A DNA stretch of 64,000 bases from Macrosoma leucophasiata (taxonomy: Eukaryota; Arthropoda; Insecta; Lepidoptera; Hedylidae), in the NCBI GenBank assembly GCA_036365455.1, contig JAWQUS010000020.1:97001-161000 (forward strand). Direction: 5' to 3'. The notes under the pieces were generated by a model. That model was not told where the DNA came from. It made no database searches and saw only the letters and a program-made list of their open reading frames with translations. A program made the translations under genes and the position numbers. Shown here piece by piece: positions 1-8,823 of the stretch (positions within the stretch are counted from its first letter, which is position 1; each line of letters begins with the position of its first letter).

Positions 1-257
1 ATCTTGATGGATGTCTTTTGGTGACAGGCCTTTTTTATTGAGGTATTTAATGACTGCACGATGTTCAATTTTCTCCATTATTGAAAATCGCGTCAGAATG
101 CTTCAAACAAATAATCACAGAATATTTATATTGTGCGGTATCGGAATGAAACTGTGCACAATAAATCAATATGAGACATACTAACAAATGACGATAAATT
201 TAAAAAGATGTCATATCTCCTTGTAGTTTGGGCCACGAATTTTTGGATCCACCCTCG
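1..257 (-). mobile_element. Mariner-like element, 5' end of transposase and terminal repeat (cut by window edge)
   Basis: Nearly identical to the end of the mariner copy at 24509-25796. A transposase start codon lies at 78 on the minus strand and runs off the window edge (N-terminus MEKIEH). The terminal repeat ends at 257 and is followed by the TA target dinucleotide expected for mariner. Sequence from about 265 to 370 resembles 5190-5300, so the element seems to have landed in an older repeat. Only a fragment is visible, so its coding state is unknown. Confidence 0.85.
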
Positions 258-540
258 TATAATACTAGTTGTGATGTGCGTTTTATTAAAAGTAATAATT
301 TAAGTAATAAAACACTGAAATATGAATCTGATTACTAGCGAGTGTTAAATAGAGGTGCCCATGTTACGGAGTTTATGTTTATATGTGCGGCCGTAGTCCG
401 CCGTAGGTAGCGCTATGCATCCTGTTCGCACTAATTGAGAACAACTTCACTTTTTTCTTAAATAAAAAAGATTATATTATATCATTTCTCGCAATTACAC
501 ATACTAGTGAAATATATGTATTTTTTTGTAAAGAAAAATA

Positions 541-600
541 GAAAGAAAAATTCGACTTCAGGCGAGACTCGAACTCGCGACCACTGAGAATCAAGTGATA
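541..600 (-). repeat. tRNA-like / SINE head fragment
   Basis: On the minus strand this reads as a T-arm with a pol III B-box-like core (GAGTTCGAGTCTC). I cannot fold a full cloverleaf, so it is more likely a decayed tRNA-derived SINE head than a tRNA gene. Confidence 0.3.
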
Positions 601-750
601 GAAAAGTATATTAATTTCTTATCTCATTACACTGTCTAACTGTATATTGTCCTAAATAAAATAAAAAAATTGAATACATAAACATGTATTTTCAGTCCAT
701 GTATTATGATCCGATTTTCTAATCGGGGTGTTTGAGCGTTATTCTCGTTA

Positions 751-1716
751 GGGACCGTTCAAGTATTACGTAAGCAGATTTATTACAATTTTTGACCTCC
801 CCCCCCATCCCCCTTGTCAGCAAAAGTAAGCAAAGCCCTTACCCCCTCCCCTTATGCTTACGTAAACATTTTTCAATTAATGTATTTTTTTTTAATATTA
901 TAATTATAATGTTATAATTTTAAAAATAAGAAAATAGATTTTGGATAGAGCTTAGATTTTACTGATACGATATTCAACATAAAGTAAGGGACTAAAATAT
1001 TATAATCTTACGAACAGTATACATTTTTGGTAGGTACACATATTAAATTCAAATTAACAGTCTTCAGTCCATGAAACCCGAATCCATGATTCTAAGTTTT
1101 CGATGACATTTGATTGCTGCTCAGTGTTGTGAGTCTGCTCACTTTCATCCGATTTTGTTCTCATCGAGCCATTCAACATCGTGGTGCTCTAAATTTTGAA
1201 TAATGCACATCAGTTTATTAGCACGACGAGCAGCGACTCTTAGGGCGAGATTCACAGACCGCACTACGACTTTACTTTCGAGCAAAGTACGCTTCGAACT
1301 GTCAAAACCCATACATTTCTGACAGTTCTAAGCATACTTTGCTCAAAGTAAAGTCGTAGTGCGGTCTGTGAATCTCACCATTACAGGTCTAACTTTCCTA
1401 TCAGAGTGCGTGTCAACTTTTTTATGGATCTTTTCGATGTGATGACGAGTGGTTATGACAAGTGAATAGCGCGCGGTAGTTCCTCTACTCGATTCTAAAG
1501 AGAGTGCCTAAACGTATGCATTATTTGCGGGAATCCCCGAAAAAGCGTTTCGTTTTCAAGCAGACAATGTGAGGGTTGCCATTCGTGTAAAAAAGTTAAT
1601 AACTACCGATGACGTAATCATCATCTAGACTCCCCTACCCCCTATGCCATCCAAAATAAGTAGAGCAAAAACCCTCCCGCCCCCCCATAGTGCTCACGTA
1701 ATACTTGAACGGCCCC
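751..1716. mobile_element. Non-autonomous DNA transposon, PIF/Harbinger-like (TTA target duplication)
   Basis: The termini are inverted repeats: GGGACCGTTCAAGTATTACG at 751 and its near-complement ending GAACGGCCCC at 1716. Both sides carry a TTA trinucleotide (748-750, 1717-1719). Short TIRs starting GGG with a TTA duplication are typical of PIF/Harbinger elements. C-rich subterminal tracts lie inside both ends. No transposase is visible, so it would need a partner in trans. A second element is nested at 1243-1380. Confidence 0.7.
1243..1380. mobile_element. Palindromic MITE nested in the Harbinger-like element
   Basis: About 60-bp arms starting GGGCGAGATTCACAGACC are repeated in reverse complement up to 1380 around a short centre. 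TTA flanks both sides (1240-1242, 1381-1383). The size and foldback structure identify a MITE; the shared TTA suggests the same transposase class as its host element. Confidence 0.7.
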
Positions 1717-2027
1717 TTACACGTTGTAGGTATGTAGGTATAACGTGTATAATAATGAAGGAATACATTTTAGGGGGTATAATGTTTCCATTGTGTTTTA
1801 TATAGTAAAGCTATATTAGACAGTTGATAAGGTTATAGTTTAGGAGAAAATCTAAGTCTAGGTTTTGCTCAAACATTTTAAGTAACAGCCCTATTTTGAC
1901 GTCACTGATCACTACTTCTCGCCGCACCGACGCGACTCAGCCGATGTCTACAGTCTGCCATTCGATTATGGATACGATGTATCCATAATAGATATTACCC
2001 CCAGATATTATTTCTTCTTTATTTAAG

Positions 2028-2070
2028 ACACTTACATTACACGAGTACAACACTCGTGTAATGTAAGTGT
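2028..2070. repeat. Perfect hairpin (18-bp arms, 7-bp loop)
   Basis: Arms 2028-2045 and 2053-2070 are exact reverse complements. It lies just upstream of the first visible zinc-finger exon. Nothing links it to gene control. Confidence 0.8.
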
Positions 2071-2227
2071 GAGCGTAAGTGACACAGCACACACTACACT
2101 AATGCGAGAGGTCCTAAGATAATTTGAGAACGTAAATAATCAGTGTCTGTAGGTATAATAGTCCGCTGATCGTGCAGATATTCATGAAGAATGTGTAACC
2201 GTTTCCTGTACGTGCGGTTCGGGGCAG

Positions 2228-2404
2228 GCGCGCGCGTTCCAGTGCCCGCTGGCGGCGTGCGGGTTCGCGAGCGGCTGGGCGCGCGCCGTGCGCCAGCACC
2301 TGGCCCGCGACCACCACTCCGACCCCGCCGCCGCCGACCACCTGCTGCGCGACAACCCCGCACTCGACGACCTCACGCGCTACCTGCAGCGCCTCAAGAC
2401 CAAG
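2228..2404 (+). CDS. Zinc-finger gene, exon a (finger 1)
   Basis: Acceptor GGGGCAG ends at 2227 and donor AAG|GTAGCT follows 2404, giving 59 whole codons. Finger 1 begins FQCPLAACGF, with Cys-x4-Cys and His-x4-His. After it comes a Leu-rich helix-like stretch ending LQRLKTK. Confidence 0.8.
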
Positions 2405-5400
2405 GTAGCTCCTACTGTCGGAGTCGGACAGGACCGCGTGTTCCGACTCCGACACGATCTAAGCCGTTCGTCAACCATCGGTAGATCATTTCTATGGAGT
2501 AATCTGTATTTATCACCGCTTAATGGCACCGTTTGGACATATACGGTGGGAAATTTGAGATGCACACTCACACTTCAGATTTCACAGACGTTCAAAACAA
2601 TATTTACACACTTTTTATTTAATTTTTCTTTTTTTAATATTTCAGTCGTGTAATTATATTATAATTAAAAATATACGACGTGTAACAGGATTAAATGTAC
2701 AACCCGAAACTAGTTTGTTCAGAACCGATAACCGAATCGACTTCAGGCATTTTTGATGTAGGTAATATTTTGTAGGGTTGTTGAGGATTCCTCTTCCTCT
2801 TCCTCATAATGAGGAAGTTCCGCAATATTTTGGGTTCCTTAACCGTTTCCGCATCCTCATAAATAAAAACAAAAAAATCCTCTTCCGCTACCGCTTCCTC
2901 AAAATTTAAGGGGAATTTATGAGGAATTTCATTGCGCATGCGCGTCTGGTATCCATGGCAACGCACACACACGCCGCAGCGCGATGCCGGGCCGAACAAG
3001 CGAGCGAGACCTCCCCTCCCGCCACTGGCGCTGTTCCTTGCTAGTTTGTTTTAATTTTATTGACATACATTACATACAATATTATGTTTATACGCGTAAG
3101 CAACTAAAAAATTCGAAATATTCGGGGCTTTACGGAACGGTATCTGTGGCAATACCTATCTTCTCTTCCATCAATTGTCCCAGTGAACGACTTTTTAGCA
3201 ATGCTGGATTGGTATATTTAATACGATGAGCTAAGAAACCGGTTGTCAGGGAAAACAGCATTCAAATTATTTTTTATAAAAATTAACCTCCCTATAATTA
3301 ATTTTGATTAATAGTATTCAATTCTTTTATTTTGATTAATAATATTCGACTTAAGTACCTAATTAACAAAGAAATAAAGATTGCATTCTTATTTCCATTT
3401 CAATTTCTAAATTAAATTGTATGATTCACTTATCTTTTTTTGTGTGCGTGTGTTGTGTAGATACGAGTATGTTACTCAACTCGTCCGTAACTGCTAGACC
3501 GATTTTAATGATTCATTATTGTGTGTGTTTTGAGAATGGTTTAGATTCATAGTTTGGTCCACTGGAAAATGCCCTTTGAATTGTTTTTTTTTTGTATGTA
3601 TGTACTTAGTTATTGTTAGAGACAGGACAGCAGATTTTGGGGGTTGGGTCTGCTAGTATTTATAATTTCGTATCATCCTCTTTTCATCTTTCTGAAGCGC
3701 GCAAGGCCTCGCGGCTGGTGTAGAAAGCAAGCGATCTACTCGATTAAGCGATATGGGTGCGGTCGGGTATGTGACGGGTGACCACTAGTGGCAAATTAAA
3801 ACGCGCGTTTCCGTGCTTCGGAGAGCACCTTAAGCCCGTTTATTCCCATCGGCCTGCTCGGGGTGGCCGTTAGTTTCATTTGCCCCCTTCATAGTTATAC
3901 TGCAATGGTTTATTCGCATTTCGCATCGGACGTTAGGTACCAATAATCGAAAATTGACTTAGGTGTCAATTTTTCAATTTGACAATTTGTCAATTATTTC
4001 GTCATGCGTGTCGTTTTCGTGGTTTTTTGAGGGTGTTGAATTCGATAGTGGTGTCAAAATATAGATCCAAGATGGCGGCTGCATGAAGTTGTCAACTTTT
4101 TCGTCATGGGGTCGTTTTCATGGTTCATGAGGGTGTTCAATCCGATAGTGGTGTCAAAATGTGAATCCAAGATGGCGGCAGCATGAAGTTGTCAACTTTT
4201 TCGTCATGGAGTCGTTTTCATGGTTCATGAGGATGTTCAATCCGATAGTGGTGTCAAAATGTGAATCCAAGATGGCGGCTGCATGGAGTTGTCAACTTTT
4301 TCATCATGGGTGTCGTTTTCTTGGTTCGTGAGGGTGTTGAATTCGATAGTAGTGTCAAAATGTAAACCCAAGATGGCGGACAGACTTTTTCTTTCAAAAT
4401 ATAATATGGATATCAATTTCGAGGTTTCTTGGGGTGCTGATTACGAAAATGCATCCGATCTGAAAAATGATGACATTGCCGTAATCAGCATCCCAAGAAA
4501 CCTCGAAATTGATACCTGTATCATATTTTGAAAGAAAAAGTCTGTCCGCCATCTTGTATCTGAAAACAGATGCCATTTTTGTAAACAGCACCCCAAGAAA
4601 TTTCAAAATTGATGTACATATCATATTAAAAAAAAAACTGTTAGCTATGTTGGATTTACTTATTAAGCCGACGGTCCCGGTTGCTATAGATAAATAGCAG
4701 TCGTTAAACGTCCCACATAACCCACCCCTCTCCCCAAGGGTGGGTATGCGTAACGCATTTTCCCCTGGTAAAAAAAAAAAAAAAAAGTTTGGCAATGTGC
4801 CCGGAGATGGCAACAGGTTCGCCACCTGTTACATGTGCCAAAACGTAACCGGCGAGTCGTGGGTGTTTGCATGTATGCTTGAATGCATGCATTTAACTCT
4901 GCCTACCCCTTCAGGGATTACAGGCGTGAAGTTACGTACGTTCTTCCTCTTGCGCTTCCTCATCCGCATCCTCTTCCTCATTAAAAAATCCTCTTCCTCA
5001 TCCGCATCCTCTAAATTTGCGCGTCACAATTCCTCATCCTCCTCCTCTTCCTCATAATCACTTCCTCAACAACCCTAATATTTTGTCCCAAAATTAATTA
5101 CTATTAAGGAAATTATGGTGAACAGTCAATACCAACGAAAATAAGATTTGTCTATGCAAAATAAAATGCTAGTCTCAACATGTTTATTAGAACATAGGAC
5201 GTGCTTTTTATTGTAAATAATAATTTAAGAAATAAAATAGTGGAAATTAATCTTATTACTCTAGCTAGTGTTACTTAAGGGTATGCAGGTTACGCTACAT
5301 CACATAACAACAGTGTGAGTGTGTGTGATCTCTTCCTATAAATATTTAGTCAAATTAAAATGTTTCAACTCGTTTGCCGCACTGACCGTCACCTCCAATC

Positions 5401-7790
5401 TTTTTAATTCAATTAATATCAACTTCAAACGATCCTCCTTCGACAGGTGGAGACCTCGCGAGGGGAGAGGCGTACGAACGGTGGCGGCGGCGCGGGCGGC
5501 GCGTCTAGCGTGCTGGTGGTGGGCGGCGGCGGGGCGGGCGGGGCGGGGGGCGCGGTGGGCGCGGGGGGAGCGGGCGAGGGCGGCGCGGGGGGCGTGGGGG
5601 GCGGGGGGGAGGCGGACGAGGCGCAGGCGGAGGGCGGCGAGGCGGGCAAGCGCTACGCGTGCGCCGCCTGCCCTTACGCTACCGACCGCCGAGACCTCTT
5701 CACGCGCCACGAGAACATCCACCGCGACGAGAAGCCCTTCCACTGCTATCTGTGCCAGAAGCAGTTCAACCGCGCCGACCACGTCAAGAAGCACTTCCTG
5801 CGCATGCACCGCGACCAGCCGTACGACTTGAACCGGATCCGGCGCGGCGGGGGCAAGCCGGCGGCCAGCGCGGCCTCGGGCGGCGGCGCGATCGTGGCGG
5901 CGACGGGCGCGGCGGGCGCGGCGGGCGCGGCGGGAGTGGCCGGCGTGACGGGTGCGGCGCACTACTGCGGCGCGGGCGGCGCGAGCAAGGCGGCGGGCGC
6001 GGTGTCGATGCCGACGCTGGCGGTGGAGTGTCGCGCGGGCTCGGTGGCCACGATCAAGATCGAGCGCGCGCCGCTCGCCAAGGCCGACTCGCCGCACGCC
6101 ACCCACAAGCCTTCCGCATCCAGTCCCGTAAGACGCAAGGTTAAACTCCATTACTCGATTAGCTACATTTGGGGTCTTTCTTCCAAAGAAAATGTAGAAA
6201 AAACACAACAAAGTATTTTTTTTTTATGTGAATCTTCATAGAATGTGCAAGGTTTTCTACCCCAGACATTGTAGGTTCACAAATGTTAAAAAAATTGTTT
6301 TGGTATATGTATCGTGTATATATATACTTTTGCATTTAGTTATTTTTATATTACAAACAGACACTCCAATTTTATCTATTTGTATAGATATATTCTTAGA
6401 AGATCGGGAACAGAAAGTTCAAATAAATATCAACATTAAAATACGAATGGGTATCCCACGAGGGTTCTATTTTAGGTGAACTCCTATTCTTAATTTACGT
6501 AAGACTCGAGTCGGTCCGTCCGGCGTGACCGTGACCGGGACCGTGCGCGTGTGTGGCAGGGCGAGCGGCGCTACGCGTGCTGCTACTGCGCGTGGTCGGG
6601 CGTGGACAACTGGTGCCTCAAGCGCCACCTCAACACGCACCTCAAGCCGTTCGCGTGCGCGCTGTGCGAGTACAAGGCGGCGCGCGCCGAGCGCCTCGCC
6701 ACGCACGTGCACAAGGTGCACAACAAGAAGGCGTGCGCCAAGTGCCCCTTCCTGGCCGACGACCACCACCAGCTCGCGCTGCACCTGCGGGACGCCCAGT
6801 CAGTATGCCTCTCTCCGCCCTCGCCTCCGCTCCCTCCGCTCTCCTCCACCCTCCTCCACTCTCCTCCGCTCTCCTCCGCTCTCCTCCACTCTCCTCCACT
6901 CTCTTCCCCGTTCGCTTTCATTTATTATTCATAGTTACCCAGTCAATTAGTTTTTGTTTTTGATGTGAAACCGTCTGGAGTAACGGACAGTCTCTTATAG
7001 TATCTTACACGCTAAAATGTCGCAGTGTTCCAATTCGATCACCATTGGCGACTGAAGAACGGGAACGGTTTATTTTATACCGGCAACACCGCCGCACAGG
7101 CCTACAAGGCCTGCGACCGGATACGAGAGTAAAAGGGGTCTTTTTATCATCCACTCGCACGAGTGGCGGGCGGAGCGTTCGCCACTCGCGTGAGTGTGCA
7201 CGACCCTATCTTCATTCGAAAGACGTCGGATGAAAATGACGATCACCACAAATCACCGATGCTAACTTAACTGTCATCGGTTCAATCCCGGTCCGATACG
7301 ACTTTAATCGACGGGCCGCTAACGGTACGCTATCTTCGGCAGCCACATCGAGAGTCGCAACCTCAAGGTGCCGACGGGCGCGGCGCGGGGCGCTGTGTTC
7401 GCGAGCGGCGCGGGCGCAGGCGGCGTTGCGAGCGGCGGGGCGGCCTTGCCCCCGCCCGCCGCGCCCGTGGCGCCTTCCGCCCCCGGGCACGGGCCCGGCG
7501 CGGGCGGCGCGGGGGGCGCGGGAAGCGCGGGCGGCGCGGCTCGGCGGCGGGAGGCGCGGGCGGGCGGCGCGGCCCGCCTCTTCGGCTACCTGGAGGCGTC
7601 GGACGGATCGGGTGACGAGTACGAGGCGGCGGCGACGCTGGACCAGTTCGCGGCGGGCGCGGGCGGCGCGGGCGTGGCGGGCGTGGCGGGGGGCGCGGGG
7701 GGCGCGGCGCCGCACTACGCGCGCGACAAGGAGAACGCGGCGCCGCAGCCGCTGCACCACGCCCTGCACGACCACTGCCTGCGCTACTAG
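2228..7790 (+). CDS. C2H2 zinc-finger transcription factor, 3' part of gene (4 exons, 5' end not found)
   Basis: Exons 2228-2404, 5447-6127, 6560-6798 and 7343-7790 join in one frame to 514 codons plus TAG. Intron phases are 0, 0 and 2. Six C2H2 fingers are visible: one in exon 1 (Cys-x4-Cys), two in exon 2, and three in exon 3, the last completed by exon 4. The rest is Gly/Ala-rich low-complexity linker plus a tail containing RLFGYLEASDGSGDEYE. The product should be a nuclear DNA-binding regulator. The finger layout and the stretch RADHVKKHFLRMHRDQ recall insect REST/charlatan-type factors, but that is memory of the family rather than a match, so no symbol is given. The first exon starts at a phase-0 acceptor without an ATG, so upstream exons must exist. 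GC content is far above the introns. It converges with the srGAP gene, stop codons about 700 bp apart. Confidence 0.85.
3109..3229 (+). pseudogene. hAT transposase C-terminal dimerisation motif, remnant
   Basis: The short frame contains CPSERLFSNAGLVY, the conserved hAT C-terminal dimerisation signature, then a stop. The rest of the transposase (BED finger, RNase H-like core) is gone, so this is a broken gene. It supports the hAT assignment of the surrounding element. Confidence 0.75.
3693..3862 (+). mobile_element. 5S-rRNA-derived SINE, 5' fragment
   Basis: Aligns by eye to the first half of the SINE at 49000-49367, from GAAGCGCGC through the 5S-like block (GGTGCGGTCGGGTATGTG, then GGGTGACCAC) to the TTTCCGTGCTTCGGAG segment. 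It sits inside the hAT element. Confidence 0.65.
4006..4380. repeat. Tandem repeat, about 100-bp unit, 3.7 copies
   Basis: Successive units start GTCGTTTTC at about 100-bp steps and share CCAAGATGGCGGC and TTGTCAACTTTTTC. The last unit is partial and leads into the hairpin at 4370-4556. Confidence 0.8.
4370..4556. repeat. Long imperfect hairpin (about 75-bp arms)
   Basis: The left arm begins AAGATGGCGGACAGAC and the right arm ends GTCTGTCCGCCATCTT. The intervening arm sequence pairs with few mismatches around a loop of about 35 bp. A third, weaker copy of the same sequence follows at 4557-4635. Confidence 0.75.
4664..4740 (+). mobile_element. 5S-type SINE, central fragment
   Basis: Shares TAAGCCGACGGTCCCGGTTG and TAGCAGTCGTTAAAC with the middle of the full SINE at 49000-49367. 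A short LINE 3'-tail fragment (CTGCCTACCCCTTCAGGG) follows near 4900. Confidence 0.55.
5447..6127 (+). CDS. Zinc-finger gene, exon b (fingers 2-3, Gly/Ala linkers)
   Basis: Acceptor CGACAG ends at 5446. The preferred donor is CCC|GTAAGA after 6127; an in-phase alternative, AAG|GTTAAA, lies after 6139. The exon gives 227 codons: an N-terminal Gly-rich tract, finger 2 (YACAACPYAT, Cys-x2-Cys, His-x3-His), finger 3 (FHCYLCQKQF, His-x4-His), the conserved stretch YDLNRIRRGG, then a Gly/Ala tract and a Ser/Lys-rich end. The finger 2-3 linker HRDEKPF is the classic TGEKP-type linker. Confidence 0.85.
6128..6559 (+). other. Intron between zinc-finger exons b and c
   Basis: AT-rich; no repeat or coding signal recognised. 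Confidence 0.6.
6560..6798 (+). CDS. Zinc-finger gene, exon c (fingers 4-6)
   Basis: Acceptor GTGGCAG ends at 6559. It encodes finger 4 (YACCYCAWSG), finger 5 (FACALCEYKA) and most of finger 6 (ACAKCPFLAD). The donor was chosen as CCCA|GTCAGT after 6798: joined to exon d this makes a codon for His exactly where finger 6 needs its second zinc-binding His (His-x4-His). The alternative TCA|GTATGC four bases later would lose that His and shift the frame. Confidence 0.82.
6808..6906. repeat. CT-rich 12-bp minisatellite in intron
   Basis: Repeats of CTCCGCTCTCCT / CTCCACTCTCCT immediately downstream of the donor of exon c. Confidence 0.85.
7343..7790 (+). CDS. Zinc-finger gene, last exon d
   Basis: Acceptor TTCGGCAG ends at 7342 and the stop is TAG at 7788-7790. 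It completes finger 6, then HIESRNLKVPTG, a long Gly/Ala/Pro region, the acidic patch LEASDGSGDEYE, more Gly/Ala, and a His-rich C-terminus ending HDHCLRY. The Gly/Ala tract has near-uniform GGC/GCG codons, which suggests repeat expansion. Confidence 0.82.
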
Positions 7791-7849
7791 TCGCTCCCCG
7801 CTTCTCTTCCAGATTCGCTATCACTGTTACTATTATTATTATGATTATC

Positions 7850-7855
7850 ATTAAA
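7850..7855 (+). promoter_or_regulatory. Probable poly(A) signal (ATTAAA) of zinc-finger gene
   Basis: ATTAAA lies 60 bp after the stop codon in an AT-rich stretch. Confidence 0.5.
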
Positions 7856-8008
7856 GCAAATTTTTCTAAACCGCTTGTTCTTTGCGATGCTTCCTTCGAT
7901 CTCTCGTCGCAGATCTCGCGGACGCAGGACCGTCTTCGACGACCGGAAACACCGACGAGAGCGGAAGGTGAAGGTTAGAATGAAAAGACTCGATTACGAA
8001 TAATACTG

Positions 8009-8014
8009 TTTAAT
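8009..8014 (-). promoter_or_regulatory. Possible poly(A) signal (ATTAAA, minus strand) of srGAP gene
   Basis: About 480 bp past the srGAP stop codon on the minus strand. It would give a 3' UTR of about 0.5 kb that stops short of the zinc-finger gene's own signal. Confidence 0.35.
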
Positions 8015-8495
8015 ATTATTATATACGACTACAGAGTTACAGCACGCGAACGCGAGTGTATAGGGCGACGCCCGCGATCAGAGCGCGCGCCGCGTACAAA
8101 AATATTAGTAATATGCTTAACATACGCGTTACATACTACGGGGCGCCGGGGGGGCGGGACCCGGGCCGCCGGGCTCGGGTGCGCGGCGACGGAGGACTCC
8201 AGCTCCTCGCCTCGCGCGAGCGATCCATAGACAAAGCATTTCGCTTTCATAACGAGGAGTGATAAATTCGCCATTACCAGGTCGCGTCGGTTGCCGACAA
8301 ATCCCCACTTTGAGATTTCATTCACTACACGCGATACATATGCGTCAAGATACTCAATAACGCAGGAGAGATGTGACATGCGGCCGGTCCGTTCGATCGC
8401 CGGCACGGGCGAGTTCGAGTCGACGGCCGGCTTTCGAACGACGGATAGGAGGGGCGAGTCGACAGCTTAGGGGCCGGCCAACGGTCGGGCGGCCC

Positions 8496-8823
8496 TCAGC
8501 AGCGGTCGGGGTCCGGCGCGAGAGGGGCGAGGGGCGCGAGAGGCGCGAGGGGCGGGTGGGGGCGCGGGTGCGGCGTGGGGCGACGCAGCAGCGCGGGCTT
8601 GGCGGCCAGCGTCGGCTTCAGCGAGCCGCCCGTCAGCGTCAAGTCCGCGAACTTGGCGGCCACGCGCAGCGTGTTGCGCGGCGGCACGGGGCTGCCGCCG
8701 GCGCCGCCCCCCGGGCCCCCCGCGCCCCCCGCGCCGGTGCCGCCCGCGTCTATGCCGCCGTCGCCGAGTGCGGCCGACGCCTCCGTCCCTCGAGTGTCGC
8801 CGCCGCCCTCCGAGCACGTTTGC
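8496..8823 (-). CDS. srGAP: srGAP exon 17 (C-terminus and stop)
   Basis: Acceptor ACACAG lies just before 8823; the TGA stop is at 8498-8496 after DPDRC. It contains [20 protein letters not shown], resembling the basic/Pro pattern near the C-terminus of vertebrate srGAPs, between Gly-rich and Pro/Leu-rich runs. Confidence 0.8.

Larger units (their letters stand above)
2773..5077. mobile_element. hAT-type DNA transposon remnant with exact 8-bp target duplication
   Basis: Terminal inverted repeats TAGGGTTGTTGAGGA (2773) and its complement ending at 5077 are flanked by the same 8 bases, ATATTTTG (2765-2772 and 5078-5085). Eight-base duplications are diagnostic of hAT. The subterminal zones are packed with CCTCTTCC/GAGGAAG motifs. 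Inside are a transposase remnant (3109-3229), a 5S-type SINE fragment, a tandem repeat and a large hairpin. Confidence 0.88.
2405..5446 (+). other. Intron between zinc-finger exons a and b
   Basis: This 3.0-kb intron is mostly filled by the hAT element at 2773-5077. The flanks 2650-2772 and 5086-5230 belong to an older repeat that recurs on the minus strand near 33400-33680. No coding exon is seen. Confidence 0.7.

Noticed and set aside
541..600. tRNA gene on the minus strand
   Set aside because: Only a T-arm/B-box-like segment is convincing; no acceptor or anticodon stem could be completed.
5336..6211. 291-codon minus-strand frame over zinc-finger exon b
   Set aside because: It is the antisense shadow of a GC-rich exon; Arg/Ala-rich composition only.
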